Shown here: one piece after another, positions 1-12,039 of the stretch
Numbering within the stretch: the first letter of the stretch is position 1
Layout: each line of letters begins with the position of its first letter
DNA from: Rhizophagus sp. LPA8_4_AMF
Lineage: Eukaryota; Glomeromycota; Glomeromycetes; Glomerales; Glomeraceae
Length of the DNA stretch: 22,288 bases
Assembly (NCBI GenBank): GCA_021464525.1
Contig: JADRCO010001127.1
Coordinates: forward strand, 1 to 22,288
Direction: 5' to 3'
The notes under the pieces: generated by a model
Told to the model about the DNA's origin: nothing
The model's input: only the letters and a program-made list of their open reading frames with translations
The model's database searches: none
Position numbers and translations under genes: made by a program

Positions 1-382
1 TACATAATTACATAAACTCGTGATGATATAACACCCGTTACATGTATATTTTCTCTTTAATAAAAAGGGTGATTTTAGCTAAAAGTTTATTATGATCTAT
101 AATTTATATATTAAATATATAAATTCTCTTAATAATATAAATTTTAAAATTTTATTGAATTTAATTATTAATTTAATTAATTTTTTGAAAATTTTATATA
201 ATTAAAAAGTAAATTTTAAGGTTTTGAATTAACTGTTTTTAAATATAAGATTTGTAAACTAAAAGTATACCAATTGAATAAATGATTTATATAAATTGTT
301 TATAGACTATTTTCCAACATTTAATAGTCTAATACTGATTATTTGATTATATATTTATATATAATTCTGTAATTTGTATAAC

Positions 383-400
383 TCTGATAAATTTATCAGA
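383..400. repeat. 18-bp perfect palindrome carrying two opposed GATA sites
   Basis: The sequence TCTGATAAATTTATCAGA reads the same on both strands. It contains TGATAA and its reverse complement TTATCA head to head, the form bound by fungal GATA zinc-finger factors. A third GATA-like TATCAG follows a few bases later (405-410). No gene starts nearby, so a regulatory role is only a guess, and such palindromes are easier to find by chance in AT-rich DNA. Confidence 0.4.
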
Positions 401-1896
401 TAAATATCAGAAAATCATATTGTAACTATACAAATAAATGATTTATTATTATATTTTTATATTATTATATATATTTATAAAATATATTTTTTAGTTTAAA
501 ATAAATTATTTTTTATTAATAATTAGTATAAGATAATTATATAATGCAATTTAATTAATTTATAATATAGAAATTTGTAAAATGGTAAATATAAATAATT
601 TTAATAAAATATAACCAATAAAAAATAAATAAAATAATTTAAATTTAAATTAATTTATTAGGATTACTATATGATTATATTTTTCTATTATAGAATATTT
701 AAGAGTAGAATGTATAATAATATAATAAAAAATGTCAATTATCAGTTTATCACATAATCATAAAACTAATAAAAAATAAATTTTCTTAAATCTACAAATA
801 AAAAGAAGTTAAACATATACTTTATCTTTTTTAAACTATTTAAATATTTATTATTAGACTTTTTAAATATATTTAGACTTTTAAAATTGAAAATTTCTTA
901 ATTTGCACTAGGTGTTCATATACTGTTCATATATTATCATGTGACTTTATGAAATAAATTATATAGATTTCTTTACTTTTTACATGAACCACGAATTAAA
1001 TAAGTAATGCACAATTAATTTTAATATAAATATTTTTATTTATTAATCTGTAAAATTTTATAAGTTTAAAGTTAATTCAAAGATATGTTCTTTAGGTGAT
1101 TCACAATTTGTTATAGGTGATTTGCAACTTAATGGTGACTTTATAGTATAATATTTTATTATAAACTTTATTTATACTATACTTTGCTAAAGTTTATTTA
1201 AAAGACAGAAACTTTGGTTTTTTAACATATTTTTAAACAGTTTTATAAGAGGTCAGTATTGAAAAAGTTTTCTATGTAGAGAAACAAAAAAAAAGATTAT
1301 CTTTTTTAGCCATATAATCAGTATATTAATTTCCTTTACCCTTAAATTTAATAATATCAAAACTTTTATCAATAATAAAGGGATAAAATTTAATTTATTG
1401 ATTAAATTAAATAAATTATATTTAATTGAATAATTACTAAAATATTGTACTTATAGTATTTATGGATACTTATAATATATTTTAAATACTAAAATTTTAA
1501 AATATAAATACTAATATTATAAAAGTTAATATTTAATTTTATTTTAATTCTGCAAGGCTTTATACTTCTTTTTTAACTAATTAGTAATATCTAATTAGTA
1601 AGGAAATTTGTCACACATGATATATTCCCAATTCTTTATTTTTTACCGGGTAATCTTAGTGCTAAAACGGCCTATTTTCATTTATTATATAATATAGCAC
1701 TACTTTTTTAATATTTAATGTTTTAGATTTTATCATAATATTGTAATGGAAATTTTTTAATTTGGCCAAACATGAAAAAATTCTGGCCAAGATTAGCAAA
1801 TCACGTGGCGTGACGATAATAAATATATGACGCTCCGGACAAAATATTAACCTACTTGGATTTCAAATAAATGATAAATGGATGTAATATCGATAT

Positions 1897-1902
1897 TTTA
1901 TT
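1897..1902 (-). terminator. Candidate poly(A) signal of MOT1
   Basis: AATAAA on the minus strand, about 143 bases past the MOT1 stop codon. It is the first perfect AATAAA I found downstream. In such AT-rich DNA the match has little weight alone. Confidence 0.35.
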
Positions 1903-2044
1903 ATTATATCTATTAATTTGCAAAGATCAAACAATAATTTACTTTTGACATTGGCATTTCGCTAAACGCAATAAACGATATTTATCATTAAAATTCTAAT
2001 TAGTATCTATCTGATATCTGATATAATAATCTATTAAACCGCAA

Positions 2045-5000
2045 TTAATTTCCCGAATTAAGAGATTCAATAAAGTTATCTAAATTAAGGTCTTCATATT
2101 GTGTATCATCCCATAAATTTTCTAACCCCTCCAAAACATTCTTTGTAGCTGATACCTTCTTTCCTTTTGAACCAAAACTAGATCCCGACCCACCTGTAGA
2201 AGATACATTCCCCCCTCTATTATCCGTAGTTACATTAAACAGATCAAGTATTTGTTCAGTGTCCATACTTTGTAATCCAGAATTTTGTTGATTAACGATA
2301 GAATTAGCGATATTAAGTTTGAACTTTTGTAATCTATATAATATATAGATAATTAGTAACGTTCAATTTAATAAATGATTTTCACGAGAATATTCAACCC
2401 TTACCCCATAATCTTTTCTTCCAAAGTTCCTCTAGTAATTAAACGATATACATTAACAACTTTCTTTTGCCCAATACGATGAGCACGATCCATAGCTTGC
2501 AAATCTTTCATTGGATTCCAATCATGTTCGACAAATATCACAGTGTCAGCTCCCGTTAAGTTGAGCCCAAGCCCCCCAACATGTGTTGTAAGCAACAACA
2601 CGTCAATTGATGGATCCTTATTAAACTGCTGTACTATGCCATGACGTTTGTTGGCATCTACCGAACCATCGAGTCGCATATATGTGACTGAAGGCATTAA
2701 AGGCTTGAACAAATCATTTTCAATGATGTCAAGCATAGTCTTAAGCTGACAGAAGATAAGTGCTCGATGTTGACTAACAGCACCAGCACCCAAGGTACCT
2801 TCTTCAGATTCTGTAGTTACTCCTATGCCGCAATCAAGTAGTAATTGCCTGTACGGATACAAACAAGAATTATATTAATAAAAATTCAATATTTTATATA
2901 ATATGCGAAAATAAATTATAAATTGTATTACTTCAAAGCAAGCAATTTTGGAGCATTTTCCAAATCATGCAATGAAGACTTGCTAGATCTAAGTTTTTCC
3001 ATGACTACGCGATATTGTGGGTGTTTGTCATTTACAACTAGTAAAGGATGGTTGCACAATTTGCGCAAATATTGTAATGCTTGGAATATATGTGTAGCTT
3101 TCTTCTCAGTCTCTTCTTCAACATATTCCGAATCGAGATCACTTTCAACAGTGTTTTTAGTTTGTGATTTAGCAAATTGTTCATAAAGTTGTTTCTATTC
3201 ATTTTGACATACGTTAGATCTAAAATTAATCAAAAACACGAAAATCATATTGATCACTTTCGAAATACCTGTATATCACTAAGCTCACAATAATAATCTT
3301 GTATAATTTTCGGAGGTAAGTCATTCAAAACATCCTCTTTTAAGCGTCTCAGTAGGAATGGAAGCACCTGCTTATGTAAAGCCTCAAGCGCCAAAGCACC
3401 TAAAAGGTAAAAGATACAACCCTATTATTAAAAATATTCATATTATTAAAACAAACGACATATTTGTAAAATGAATAGCTGACCGGCTTCCTGTTCTTTG
3501 GAAGAACTCTTACTATCTCTACTTGATAATATAGGTTTACCAAAACGTTCATTAAATTGCTTCTCAGTACCTAAAAATCCAGGCATTAAGAAATCGAAAA
3601 GTGACCATAGTTCTAGCACATTATTCTAATTAGGATCAAAAAAAAAAAAATGTAAATACTTTCAAAATTTTCATTGATTAATTAAAATAGTTTATCCTAA
3701 CCTGTATTGGTGTACCGGATAATATTAGCCGATGATTTGCCCTTACAGATTTTACTGCTTTTGTTATCTTTGTTTTGCCATTCTTTATAACGTGACCTTC
3801 ATCTAGGATACAATAATTCCAATTAATATTGGCTAAATCATCTATATCATTACGTACTATATCATATGACATAATGACAACATCGTATTGCTTTATTTTT
3901 GGCCGAAGTCTAATAATAAACAAAATTTTTAATTATCAATATAAGACTTATAAGGAAATAACAATGAATTATATTAATACCTGTCTCGGTCTTTCGGATT
4001 ACCAGAATACAGAAGTGGCTTCAGCGTATCCGTATAATTTAATATTTCATGATACCAATGTCCTGTTAAGGTAGGGGGGCAAACTACTAAAGATGGACTT
4101 GGGGCACAATCTGGTGACATTGTTTGGCTATATTTTTTGGCACGAGAGTATTGATCACTTGCCAAAATACATATTGATTGAAGAGTTTTGCCAAGACCCA
4201 TATCTATAAAATTTATTTTAATTAATAAATTAAATCAATATTTTTAAATATATGATATTATCAACACTTTACCATCACATAATATGCCATGCAATTGATA
4301 TTTGTTCAAGAAAGCCAACCAATTAACACCCTCTTGTTGATATTTTCTTAATTCAGCCTTGATTGTTATTGGAATCTCATAAGGATCCAATTTATTACTA
4401 TCAAGAAGTTGTGAAAGGAATTTACGTTCATCGTCACGATGCTTTAATAATTCGGCTGATAGACCAGGCGGATCAGGTATACCGGCCTATATATAATAAT
4501 TACAAGTTAAAAAGTTTAAATTATAAAGAATATATATAATTATTCTATTTACCTCCAAGGGTACCAACTTGATTAACATGGCAAAACAGTTCGTGCTCAC
4601 TAATCGAACATTTTCGTCTACATCACTCATTCTACCCAATATTGGGACAATTAAGAAAATAACATAAGGCAGAATCTTTGCATCCATAGTTTGTACAACA
4701 TCTAAATTTCATATTAAATAGGGTTTAAATCAAATATTGCAATTATTACACAATAGATATTTTATTACATACGGTAAATTAATTCAGCAGCTCCCTGGCG
4801 ATGTATTACATTCCGTGAATCGCCCAATAATGGTATTACTTGACTAATTATGATTTGCATGCTTGATATTGTAATGACGCTTGCAATGGTAGAAAAACAT
4901 CTTGCTGCCATGAATCGAATTACAGAATATTGACACTGAATAGCTTTTACAATATGAGGTAGCAGCTCCGTAATCTGCAAAATGAATTAAAAACACGATT

Positions 5001-8000
5001 TCATAATAAACATTAATGTATAATTACTTCAAGAGTTACTAGCTAAAATGAAATAATACCTGTGAATATAAAGATTCATGAATTACGGGCACTAAAGATT
5101 GGATTATTTGAAGAGAATCAATAACATCTTGCCCTATATGGTTATCAGTATTAAGTATCACATCTACTTTATCTTTGTCGTCTATATGATTTATGAAAGA
5201 GTTATTTAGTTTATCATATTCAACAATAATCATTTATTATTAAGCAGACGCACATACCATGGCTAAATACGTTATCAAGTGATGAACGCATACAGTTCCA
5301 CAATTTTGGTACTACTTCAAATAATTTTGGACCAAATTGTGTAGCGAATTCTCTCAAAGCTGTTTCAGCACCACGCCTTATTAATTTTTGTGATCTAAGT
5401 CTCTCATCATCACTTGACGCATCGCCATTAGACGAAGCTTTGTCTGGTTCTTTGGCTTTATGTAATGATAGAATACCTTCCTTCTTGTGATTATTCTGTA
5501 TATCGGGAGTTGTAGTTGGATCAGAACAGAGGAAAGTACACAAATTCTTAACAATTTTGTCATTAGGATTAACTCTAACTGAATTATCTGCCACTGAACA
5601 AAGAGAAACAAGACTGGCTAAAGTAGCTGCAGAACGTTGTTGTAAACCTAAATTTTCCTCCGACTTAATGGAATTCATGATAGACCTGATTATCGGATTC
5701 AATTTCGGCGGTAAAGCTCGTAATGCCACAACAGCTCCTGCTATAGCCGCAAACACTACTATGTCATTTTTTTGTTTTGTTGACTCATAATAACCAATTG
5801 AAGCCAACACACGACGCTTACGATCCTGTAGTTGCGAATGTCGTTCTTCTGGTTGGACTTGTGCAGATCTTCTACTCCTTCCAGAAACTTGAGCAGATAA
5901 ATTGTCGAATGTTGTTGTTGCAAGCTCTGCCGCTATTTCAACACTAAATAATGTTGAAGGATCTGCTTGTACTTCACCAAGAGCATGCATAGGTAAAACA
6001 GGTATATTAGCAGAATTAATTCTGCCTACAGAAACAAAAGTATTCAACATTGCTTGACATTCGCCCCTGATACGACGTAGTATAGTAACGAGCTCCGAAT
6101 AGAAACTTGGCGGATCAGACTCGAGCATTTGAACCATAAATTCAGAAATATTCGATGCGAAAGGTAAAGATTCAATCAAAGGATTTTGATAGTCTAGACC
6201 ACTATTGTCTAAAACTGATCTTGACCATTCTTCAATGATGACAGCCGCAAGTTGCTTGTTTGAGGCCCATGAAGATGAAAGGCAAGACACAAGTATTTCC
6301 TTAAACGTTGCTTCCAATGACTGATTGTACAGAGTGAAAGGTATAAATAATTGAAGTTAAATAAAATATATAAATTAATAAATATAATTTACTTACTTCA
6401 TTTGGCCATCTACTCATAAGCATACCCAACCCCTTGGAAGCGGAGACTCTTCCCCTTAACACTATATCTATACTAACTAGAGCAAAATCCTGTTGTAACA
6501 TTCCAGCATCAATATTATGACCAATTGACTCATCCATATTCCCATTACTTGCTTGGTTACGGCTCTGTCCTCGTCGACGTGAAATTGATGAAGTAGCAGA
6601 AGGTGCTGACGTAGGAACTATATCCATTGGGATTGTTCCTTCGGGTACAAAAAATAGCCGACGATCAATTGGAGTGCCTAGTGGTGTCATTACAATCATG
6701 AACCAAGTAGAAATATGTTGCGATGTGAATTGGAAAAGTTTATTTTGATAAGGCGATGCCGAATGAGATACTAATGCGGACCAAACTTTGACGGATAAAT
6801 TAAGAACATCCTATAGGAGTTTTAAAATTTAGATAAATTCTTAGAAAATGAACACCTTAAAGATTGTTTACCTTTTTTTCTTCGACTATCATATTTTGAA
6901 ACACTAGCCTGAAAGTACGATGGTCAACCCATTCTTCTACATCATTCATACCCAAAAAAGTTAAAAGTGTATTAAGAACCGCTGAACGTACAGAAGTAAT
7001 AGTATGCCGAAAAAACGGATATAGTCTTGGTATTAACGTTGTTAAAGAATGACTAATTTCCGATAGAAATTAAAAATTTGTTAGTTTATTGTCTTTTAGA
7101 TTTAAACGAACATTACACGGCACTATACCTTGGATCTGATGCAGCAGCAATACGCATATATTCCAGGACACTTGGGAATGAAAATAATTTGGCTGTGAAA
7201 AAATTTGTAAAGTCAATCATGTATAAATAATATAAATATTTACGCTTAAACATTCTATACATACCTAAGAAATCCATCACACTTGCAGTGGACGCAGTTA
7301 AATCATCCTTCAGATCCTTTAGACAATCCCACAAAACTGAAACAATTTCAGGTATCTTGTTAGATGAATAACTAACAAAGGAATCTGCAATTGGAATTAA
7401 TATTGACGCGGCTACTGCACGAACATCATCGTCACTATCTTTTAATCTAGAAAAGCAAAAAGTTATATATAAGTACACATGTTTTAATCATTTATGGATA
7501 TCAACGAATGCATACCCCAATATAACAGCGCCGACAGTACCATCCAACAACATATTCACTAAGTCCTTACGGACAGCAACAGCGTATTTCAAGCCCAACA
7601 TTCCGGCATGTCGAACTTCCCATATTGATGTTGAACTATCAATTAAATCTGTTTGATAAATCATTCTCAATAATACTTTATGTACATTTTCAACACCCTC
7701 AGGAGACATATAACGTAAAAGGGCACCCATAGTCTGTGAGCATGTTTCACGTACGGGTGCAACAACCTTTACGGGGAAGTAGTTATAAGTATAATATTGC
7801 TAATATAACATAATATTAAAATATTTCGAAATTTCTTTACCTGATCTGATACAAAATCACCAAACCTATCTAGTGCAAAAACACAAAGCAACCGAATCGC
7901 TATATCATCTAACCATTTATTATGACGGGCTTCGTTTTCTGCCTTGGTTAATCCCACTAATTTAGACAGAATTTAGAAAGGAGTATTATTAGACTAATTC

Positions 8001-9755
8001 GTCTCTAAACAGTACTTAAATTAAATCAATATATTGAACATACCAACTTTTCCTGCACCACTTCCGTGTACTTTTAATATTTCCCTCAGCCCAATACATG
8101 CACCGTGTCTAACTTCCCAACACGAACTAAAATATTTATATTTACGTGTAAATAAACAAAAGCTCCTTTGTAAACAAATTAATAACCCTATTACAACTTA
8201 CTTAAACAAAGACACACATAGTGATTCACACATTTTCTCAAAGGGCCATTCATTAGATTGCTCATCAGATACATTAGTAGAATTGTCTTTCTTAGCCTCA
8301 ACCACAATCTTGCTAGAACAAGGTTGCGGTGTAAAATTAAAATAACCATCGTTTTGTGCTGAATCAGACACTATATTTAATACATTATAAAAACGTTAGT
8401 GTGTGTAAAAAGAATATTTACTTGACAACAATAATATAAAATTACCATCAGGTTCAACTTTTACAGTAGATGGCGAAACGGGGGCTACAAGTGGTGCTGT
8501 GGTTTCAGCACCCACTTTCCTTCCACTCATTTCGACTACACGCATCCTAAAAATACAAAATCAATAACGTAACTTGCGCAGTTTACACGTAATGAATGTT
8601 ATTTCACATACTTTTCTTTTCCTTTGTTTTTTGCGTCACTTTTTGCTTTTCTTTTCAATTTATTCCTTTCTCGTGCACTTAACCCAGCCAATTCTTCGGG
8701 GGGCAATCCAGGAGAACGAGGCACCGAAGGTAGTTGTTGTGCAACAAACTCTGTCTTCTGTGTATGTATAGTTTGTGGCGCTGAAGTTCCACTTATATCC
8801 ACATCATCCAACAAATCAACTATATAAGTGAGATTAAATTATGAGTTAAACCAAAACACTAGTTTGACCTCTGATCCTTGAAGCTATTGCCGTATTTTAA
8901 CTCACCATCCATAAATTCGCTACCTAATCCTAATCTTTCCTTAAGGTTTTTATGTTGAAGTGCTAGCCGTTGTGCCGGATCTAGATCGCTCAAATCAAGA
9001 TCATATTCCTAACACGTACATATTGAACATTTCAATTTCTTAAAGTCACGTGACATAAATACTTAATGAATCACCACACTTCATACCTTGCCAGCTGAGC
9101 CCAACAAAGTTTTACCTTTCAGCAATACACTTGCAATATCAAACGTTTCAAACGAATATTTATTATCATTTGTTTCATTTACAGAACATTGTTCGTTTTC
9201 TAATTTGATAACTATAATACGGTTTTAATGTAGTCAAGGAAATGATTATGTCAAAAAAAAAAGAGAGAGAGAGAGAAAATGGCAATGTAATAGTGAAATA
9301 TAATAAAAGTGAAAACAAAAAAGTTGTTTACATACTTTCGGGAGGATCCCATTGTGGCACATTTTTAGCAATGGCCTCGATCGCTTGTCCAGCGGCAATT
9401 CGGGTATCCCATTCTTTATTGCTCAAATGCACAATAACCTAATAAATGTACGCGCAATAAGCTTTAGTTTATTGTGAATTTTAATTAATTTACTAAAAGT
9501 GGATCAAATTAATAAGAAATGGACTACAGCACCCTCGATAACAAGTTATGTAGCTCTCCGGGATGCTGCCTTTGAATCTCTCCCAGCTGTTGAGCAGCCG
9601 TTGCACGCACAGCGGGTGTAGATCCTGTATCCAGAAGAAGGACCAAACGGTCCAAACTGCATAGTAATTTTAGAAATTCGAAAAAAGATTTAGAAAAAAT
9701 AATTTTTCGATATTACGTTCGTAAATGGTGATGGTGAACTTTACCGTGTCGTCAT
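2045..9755 (-). CDS. MOT1: TATA-binding-protein-associated ATPase Mot1/BTAF1, complete, 27 exons
   Basis: Swi2/Snf2-family ATPase that strips TBP from DNA in the nucleus (established for yeast Mot1 and human BTAF1). The model gives 1894 aa, against about 1850-1870 in human and yeast. Exons: 9755-9745, 9656-9533, 9438-9336, 9211-9087, 9008-8906, 8819-8612, 8546-8446, 8370-8202, 8126-8044, 7956-7841, 7766-7516, 7446-7265, 7192-7129, 7052-6872, 6810-6397, 6320-5258, 5181-5060, 4974-4773, 4701-4553, 4486-4273, 4203-3981, 3909-3702, 3625-3484, 3399-3269, 3194-2932, 2848-2405, 2333-2045. All junctions keep frame; introns are 61-124 bases. The N-terminal HEAT region starts LDRLVLLLDTGSTP, very close to human. 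Residues about 1-1290 are HEAT and linker. The ATPase core has Walker A MGLGKT (1330-1335), the DEGH box (1439-1442) and motif VI DRAHRIGQ (about 1771-1778). The conserved tail (SMDTEQILDLF) is present. The 11-base first exon is inferred. Nothing looks broken. Confidence 0.96.
9045..9054. promoter_or_regulatory. Intronic E-box palindrome GTCACGTGAC
   Basis: Ten-base perfect palindrome around CACGTG, inside MOT1 intron 4 (9086-9009). The form TCACGTGA is the preferred site of Cbf1/USF-type bHLH factors in fungi and animals. Whether it acts here is unknown. Confidence 0.35.
9251..9280. repeat. Poly-A plus (GA)7 microsatellite in MOT1 intron 3
   Basis: A ten-base A run is followed by a clean GA dinucleotide tract (9263-9276). 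It lies inside the longest MOT1 intron (9335-9212, 124 bases) and probably explains that intron's extra length. Confidence 0.8.
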
Positions 9756-9850
9756 TTTTAGCCGATGCTGTATACAGGGGCTGATGAATTAATGAATTAC
9801 GGTATGTTTACGCGGTGCAGAAATTGGAGCATCAGGACGGGATTTGGGAT

Positions 9851-9860
9851 CTTATATATA
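9851..9860 (-). promoter_or_regulatory. TATA-like element upstream of MOT1
   Basis: Minus-strand TATATATAAG sits about 96-105 bases before the inferred MOT1 start codon (9755). A CACGTG box (9961-9966) lies about 200 bases upstream of the start. Both are plausible promoter parts, but AT-rich DNA makes TATA matches common. Confidence 0.35.
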
Positions 9861-10470
9861 TTATTTGATGATCAATTATAATACAGTATAACCGCAGCAT
9901 AATGTTACACGAAAAATCGATGATCTTATCTTGAAATTTAAGTCATGTGAACTCACTATCCACGTGATTTATTTCATAATTAATGAAATCATAAAAAGCA
10001 TAAAAGTAAAAAACTGGAGACTCTGTATGATCTCTGTAACTACTTTCATGACAAAATAAAGTAAAAATTTCGAAGTTATAGTGCGATGGAAAATTAGTAT
10101 ACCTGATACATAAATAACAAGACCAAAAAAATATTGCATTGCTATGACAAGATCTCAGTATCGTTTGATCATTAAGAAATTAAGAAACAACCAATAAGAA
10201 TTAATTTTACAATACTATATCACAATACTGTTACACTATACTAACATTACAATATCAACAATATTGTTACACCTAATAAACTCCGCATATCCCTGATAAT
10301 AAAAATTTTAATGTAAACTACATCTTCCTCCACTTGACTTTCCTTGACGGTGATACTTGAGTGGTAAATCTTTTTGTTTGAATATGTCCGGCTCGGATCA
10401 GATTCTGCACGATCTCCCGCATTCTTGTATAATATTCCATAGTATGGATCTTTGATATCAAAATAAGATG

Positions 10471-10899
10471 TTAAATGTCTTGTAGATCAGAAAGCGCGTC
10501 AAGAAATTGGCATAATCCATACCTTGAAAAAATAAACCTTTCGATCAGTTCATTGGTCATGTAGAATGATTGGATAGAGAAAACGTACAAGCCTTCCGGC
10601 ATGCGATGCATTTTGTAAATTATAATAACATGCTCTAAAATAATAGAGAAGTGAGACTATAAAAATCACATTTAGTTATCTGATCCGCATCACTTACTTT
10701 CATACATTTGATTTTGCCCGCGGTGGTTCTACACTGAAAGAAATATTGTCTTTGATAGAATATGGAAATTTGCATTGCAATAGAATGAACATACATTAAT
10801 AACATACGCTGAAATTGCAATCATCTCAACATGAATGAAATCTACCAACCTTTGAAGACTTTCTCCTAGTCTTTGAATCACTCTATCAACGATTTCCAT
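10471..10899 (-). CDS. Possible small three-exon gene, unrecognised
   Basis: Weak model of 83 aa: exons 10899-10846, 10733-10698 and 10632-10471, all phase 0. It starts MEIVDRVIQRLGESL and ends LSDLQDI. The introns have GT-AG borders, and the base composition is less AT-rich than the flanks. The frame is also open upstream of the chosen Met (from about 10978). After the stop it is open again to 10321. Either the true gene is longer and spliced differently, or this is the remnant of one. I recognise no domain, transmembrane segment or signal peptide. Two ACGCGT boxes lie about 180 bases upstream. It could equally be chance open frames in a GC-richer patch. Confidence 0.25.
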
Positions 10900-11074
10900 A
10901 AAACCATTTATACTGATTTCGATAATACTGTCTTGATTACAGCTAAAACGAATACGATGTTTCGTTTCTTTGCGTCTTCGTTAACGTACTAAGATTGGGT
11001 AATAAAATCTTCCCGGTAGGAAAATTGACTGTTTTAGATCCAAGAGTTTATTATACTGAAATGATCCCCTTAGT

Positions 11075-11089
11075 ACGCGTTAAACGCGT
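11075..11089. promoter_or_regulatory. Paired MluI cell-cycle boxes (ACGCGT)
   Basis: Two perfect ACGCGT hexamers (11075-11080 and 11084-11089) sit nine bases apart, with a CACGTG close by (11120-11125). In yeasts, paired ACGCGT boxes are bound by the MBF complex and drive G1/S genes. Two CG-rich hexamers this close are unlikely by chance in DNA this AT-rich. The likely target is the weak gene candidate at 10471-10899, on which no other evidence bears. Confidence 0.4.
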
Positions 11090-11370
11090 TATCCGTTATC
11101 GTGATTTCACATGATTGTCCACGTGGAAACTAAGCCACTCAAAAAGTTAACCAATTTTCGAAAACTAGCCTAATTTTGACAATAATTACAATAATTTAAA
11201 AAATTTAAAGATTTCAAAAAAATCATCAGTAAAAAAAAATGTTTCTTGAAAAATATTTTACATCAATTAAAAAAAAAGTCTTGACAATAGTTTGGTGTTC
11301 TCATTACTTTATATACAATATATTATGAATTTTTAAAATTAAGAAGCATAATTAAAAACAACTGATACCT

Positions 11371-11399
11371 ATTTTTATTTTTTATTTTTTATTTTTTTT
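11371..11399. repeat. (ATTTTTT)n low-complexity tract
   Basis: T runs interrupted by A at 11371, 11377, 11384 and 11391, a period of six to seven bases. It is followed by more poly-T and poly-A (to about 11440). Simple sequence, with no further function suggested. Confidence 0.8.
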
Positions 11400-12039
11400 G
11401 TGAGGAGGGGAAAAATTTTTTTCTTAAAAAAAAAAAAAAGAAGTCTATTATTTTAAAGGAATTGAAATTCCCGATTATATTAATTTAATTTGTTGTATAT
11501 ATATCATTCACGCAAAATAATTTTTTAGGTAAGCTCTGCATATTTAGGATTAAATACAAGAGCTTAAGTGATCACGGTAGATCAATTTTATGAATACCAC
11601 ATTTGAAACCCATCCAAATTTCAACTTGTCCTTTTTAAATAATTGATGCCATAGCCAAAAAGACAATTAATTAATTACGAATGACTTAATACTATTGTGA
11701 TCTGGCATCGCCATAAACTATTCTAACAGCAAATTTGTACAAAAGTTTAGATATAAACAGCACAACTTTCTCCTAGATAATATGATCACAATTACAATAT
11801 TAATGGCAGAGAATGACCACTCCGATGGAAATTGGGCGGAAAGTTTAGTATACATTCCAAATATATCAAAATTATATTATTTCTCTTAAGAACCGAAATT
11901 GTAAGAAAATTATTCAAAATAAATACGAAAAAATTACTGATAAAAAACATTAATAGTTTATAAATAATCTTTTAGAGATTTCTCTTATTATTACAATATA
12001 AGAATAAGTAAAATACTATTATTTCAAATATTTATTCTG

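Larger units (their letters stand above)
1..2044. other. AT-rich gene desert, 3' side of MOT1
   Basis: I see no convincing gene here. The stretch is extremely AT-rich, with many short poly-A/T runs and stops in all frames. The only GC-richer island is roughly 1640-1850. It holds a ten-base palindrome (TTTGGCCAAA, 1761-1770), a CACGTG (1802-1807) and two TGACG motifs. A short direct repeat (CTAATTAGTAA at 1577-1587 and 1591-1601) and an eight-base inverted pair (TAGTGCTA 1657-1664, TAGCACTA 1695-1702) lie beside it. Confidence 0.6.
9756..12039. other. Spacer between MOT1 and the SDR gene
   Basis: The first few hundred bases should be the MOT1 promoter. The section at 10300-11000 is less AT-rich and has several overlapping open stretches on the minus strand, one of which I model as a weak gene candidate. 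From 11130 to 12039 I see no coding signal, only poly-A/T tracts. I found no tRNA or rRNA. Confidence 0.5.

Noticed and set aside
2923-3186. 87-codon plus-strand ORF.
   Set aside because: Antisense to MOT1 exon 25.
5557-5790. 77-codon plus-strand ORF.
   Set aside because: Antisense to the large MOT1 exon 16, with no features of its own.
8034-8345. 103-codon plus-strand ORF.
   Set aside because: It is antisense to MOT1 exons 8 and 9, whose reading is clearly conserved, so it is a shadow.
10320-10900. Faint resemblance of parts of the unassigned patch to the N-terminal region of Spo11 (a TTxxKIK-like segment and a helix ending in HIQTKR).
   Set aside because: The defining tyrosine motif that should follow TKR is absent, the pieces need different splicing, and nothing further of the protein lies between here and MOT1. 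The resemblance is too weak to name.
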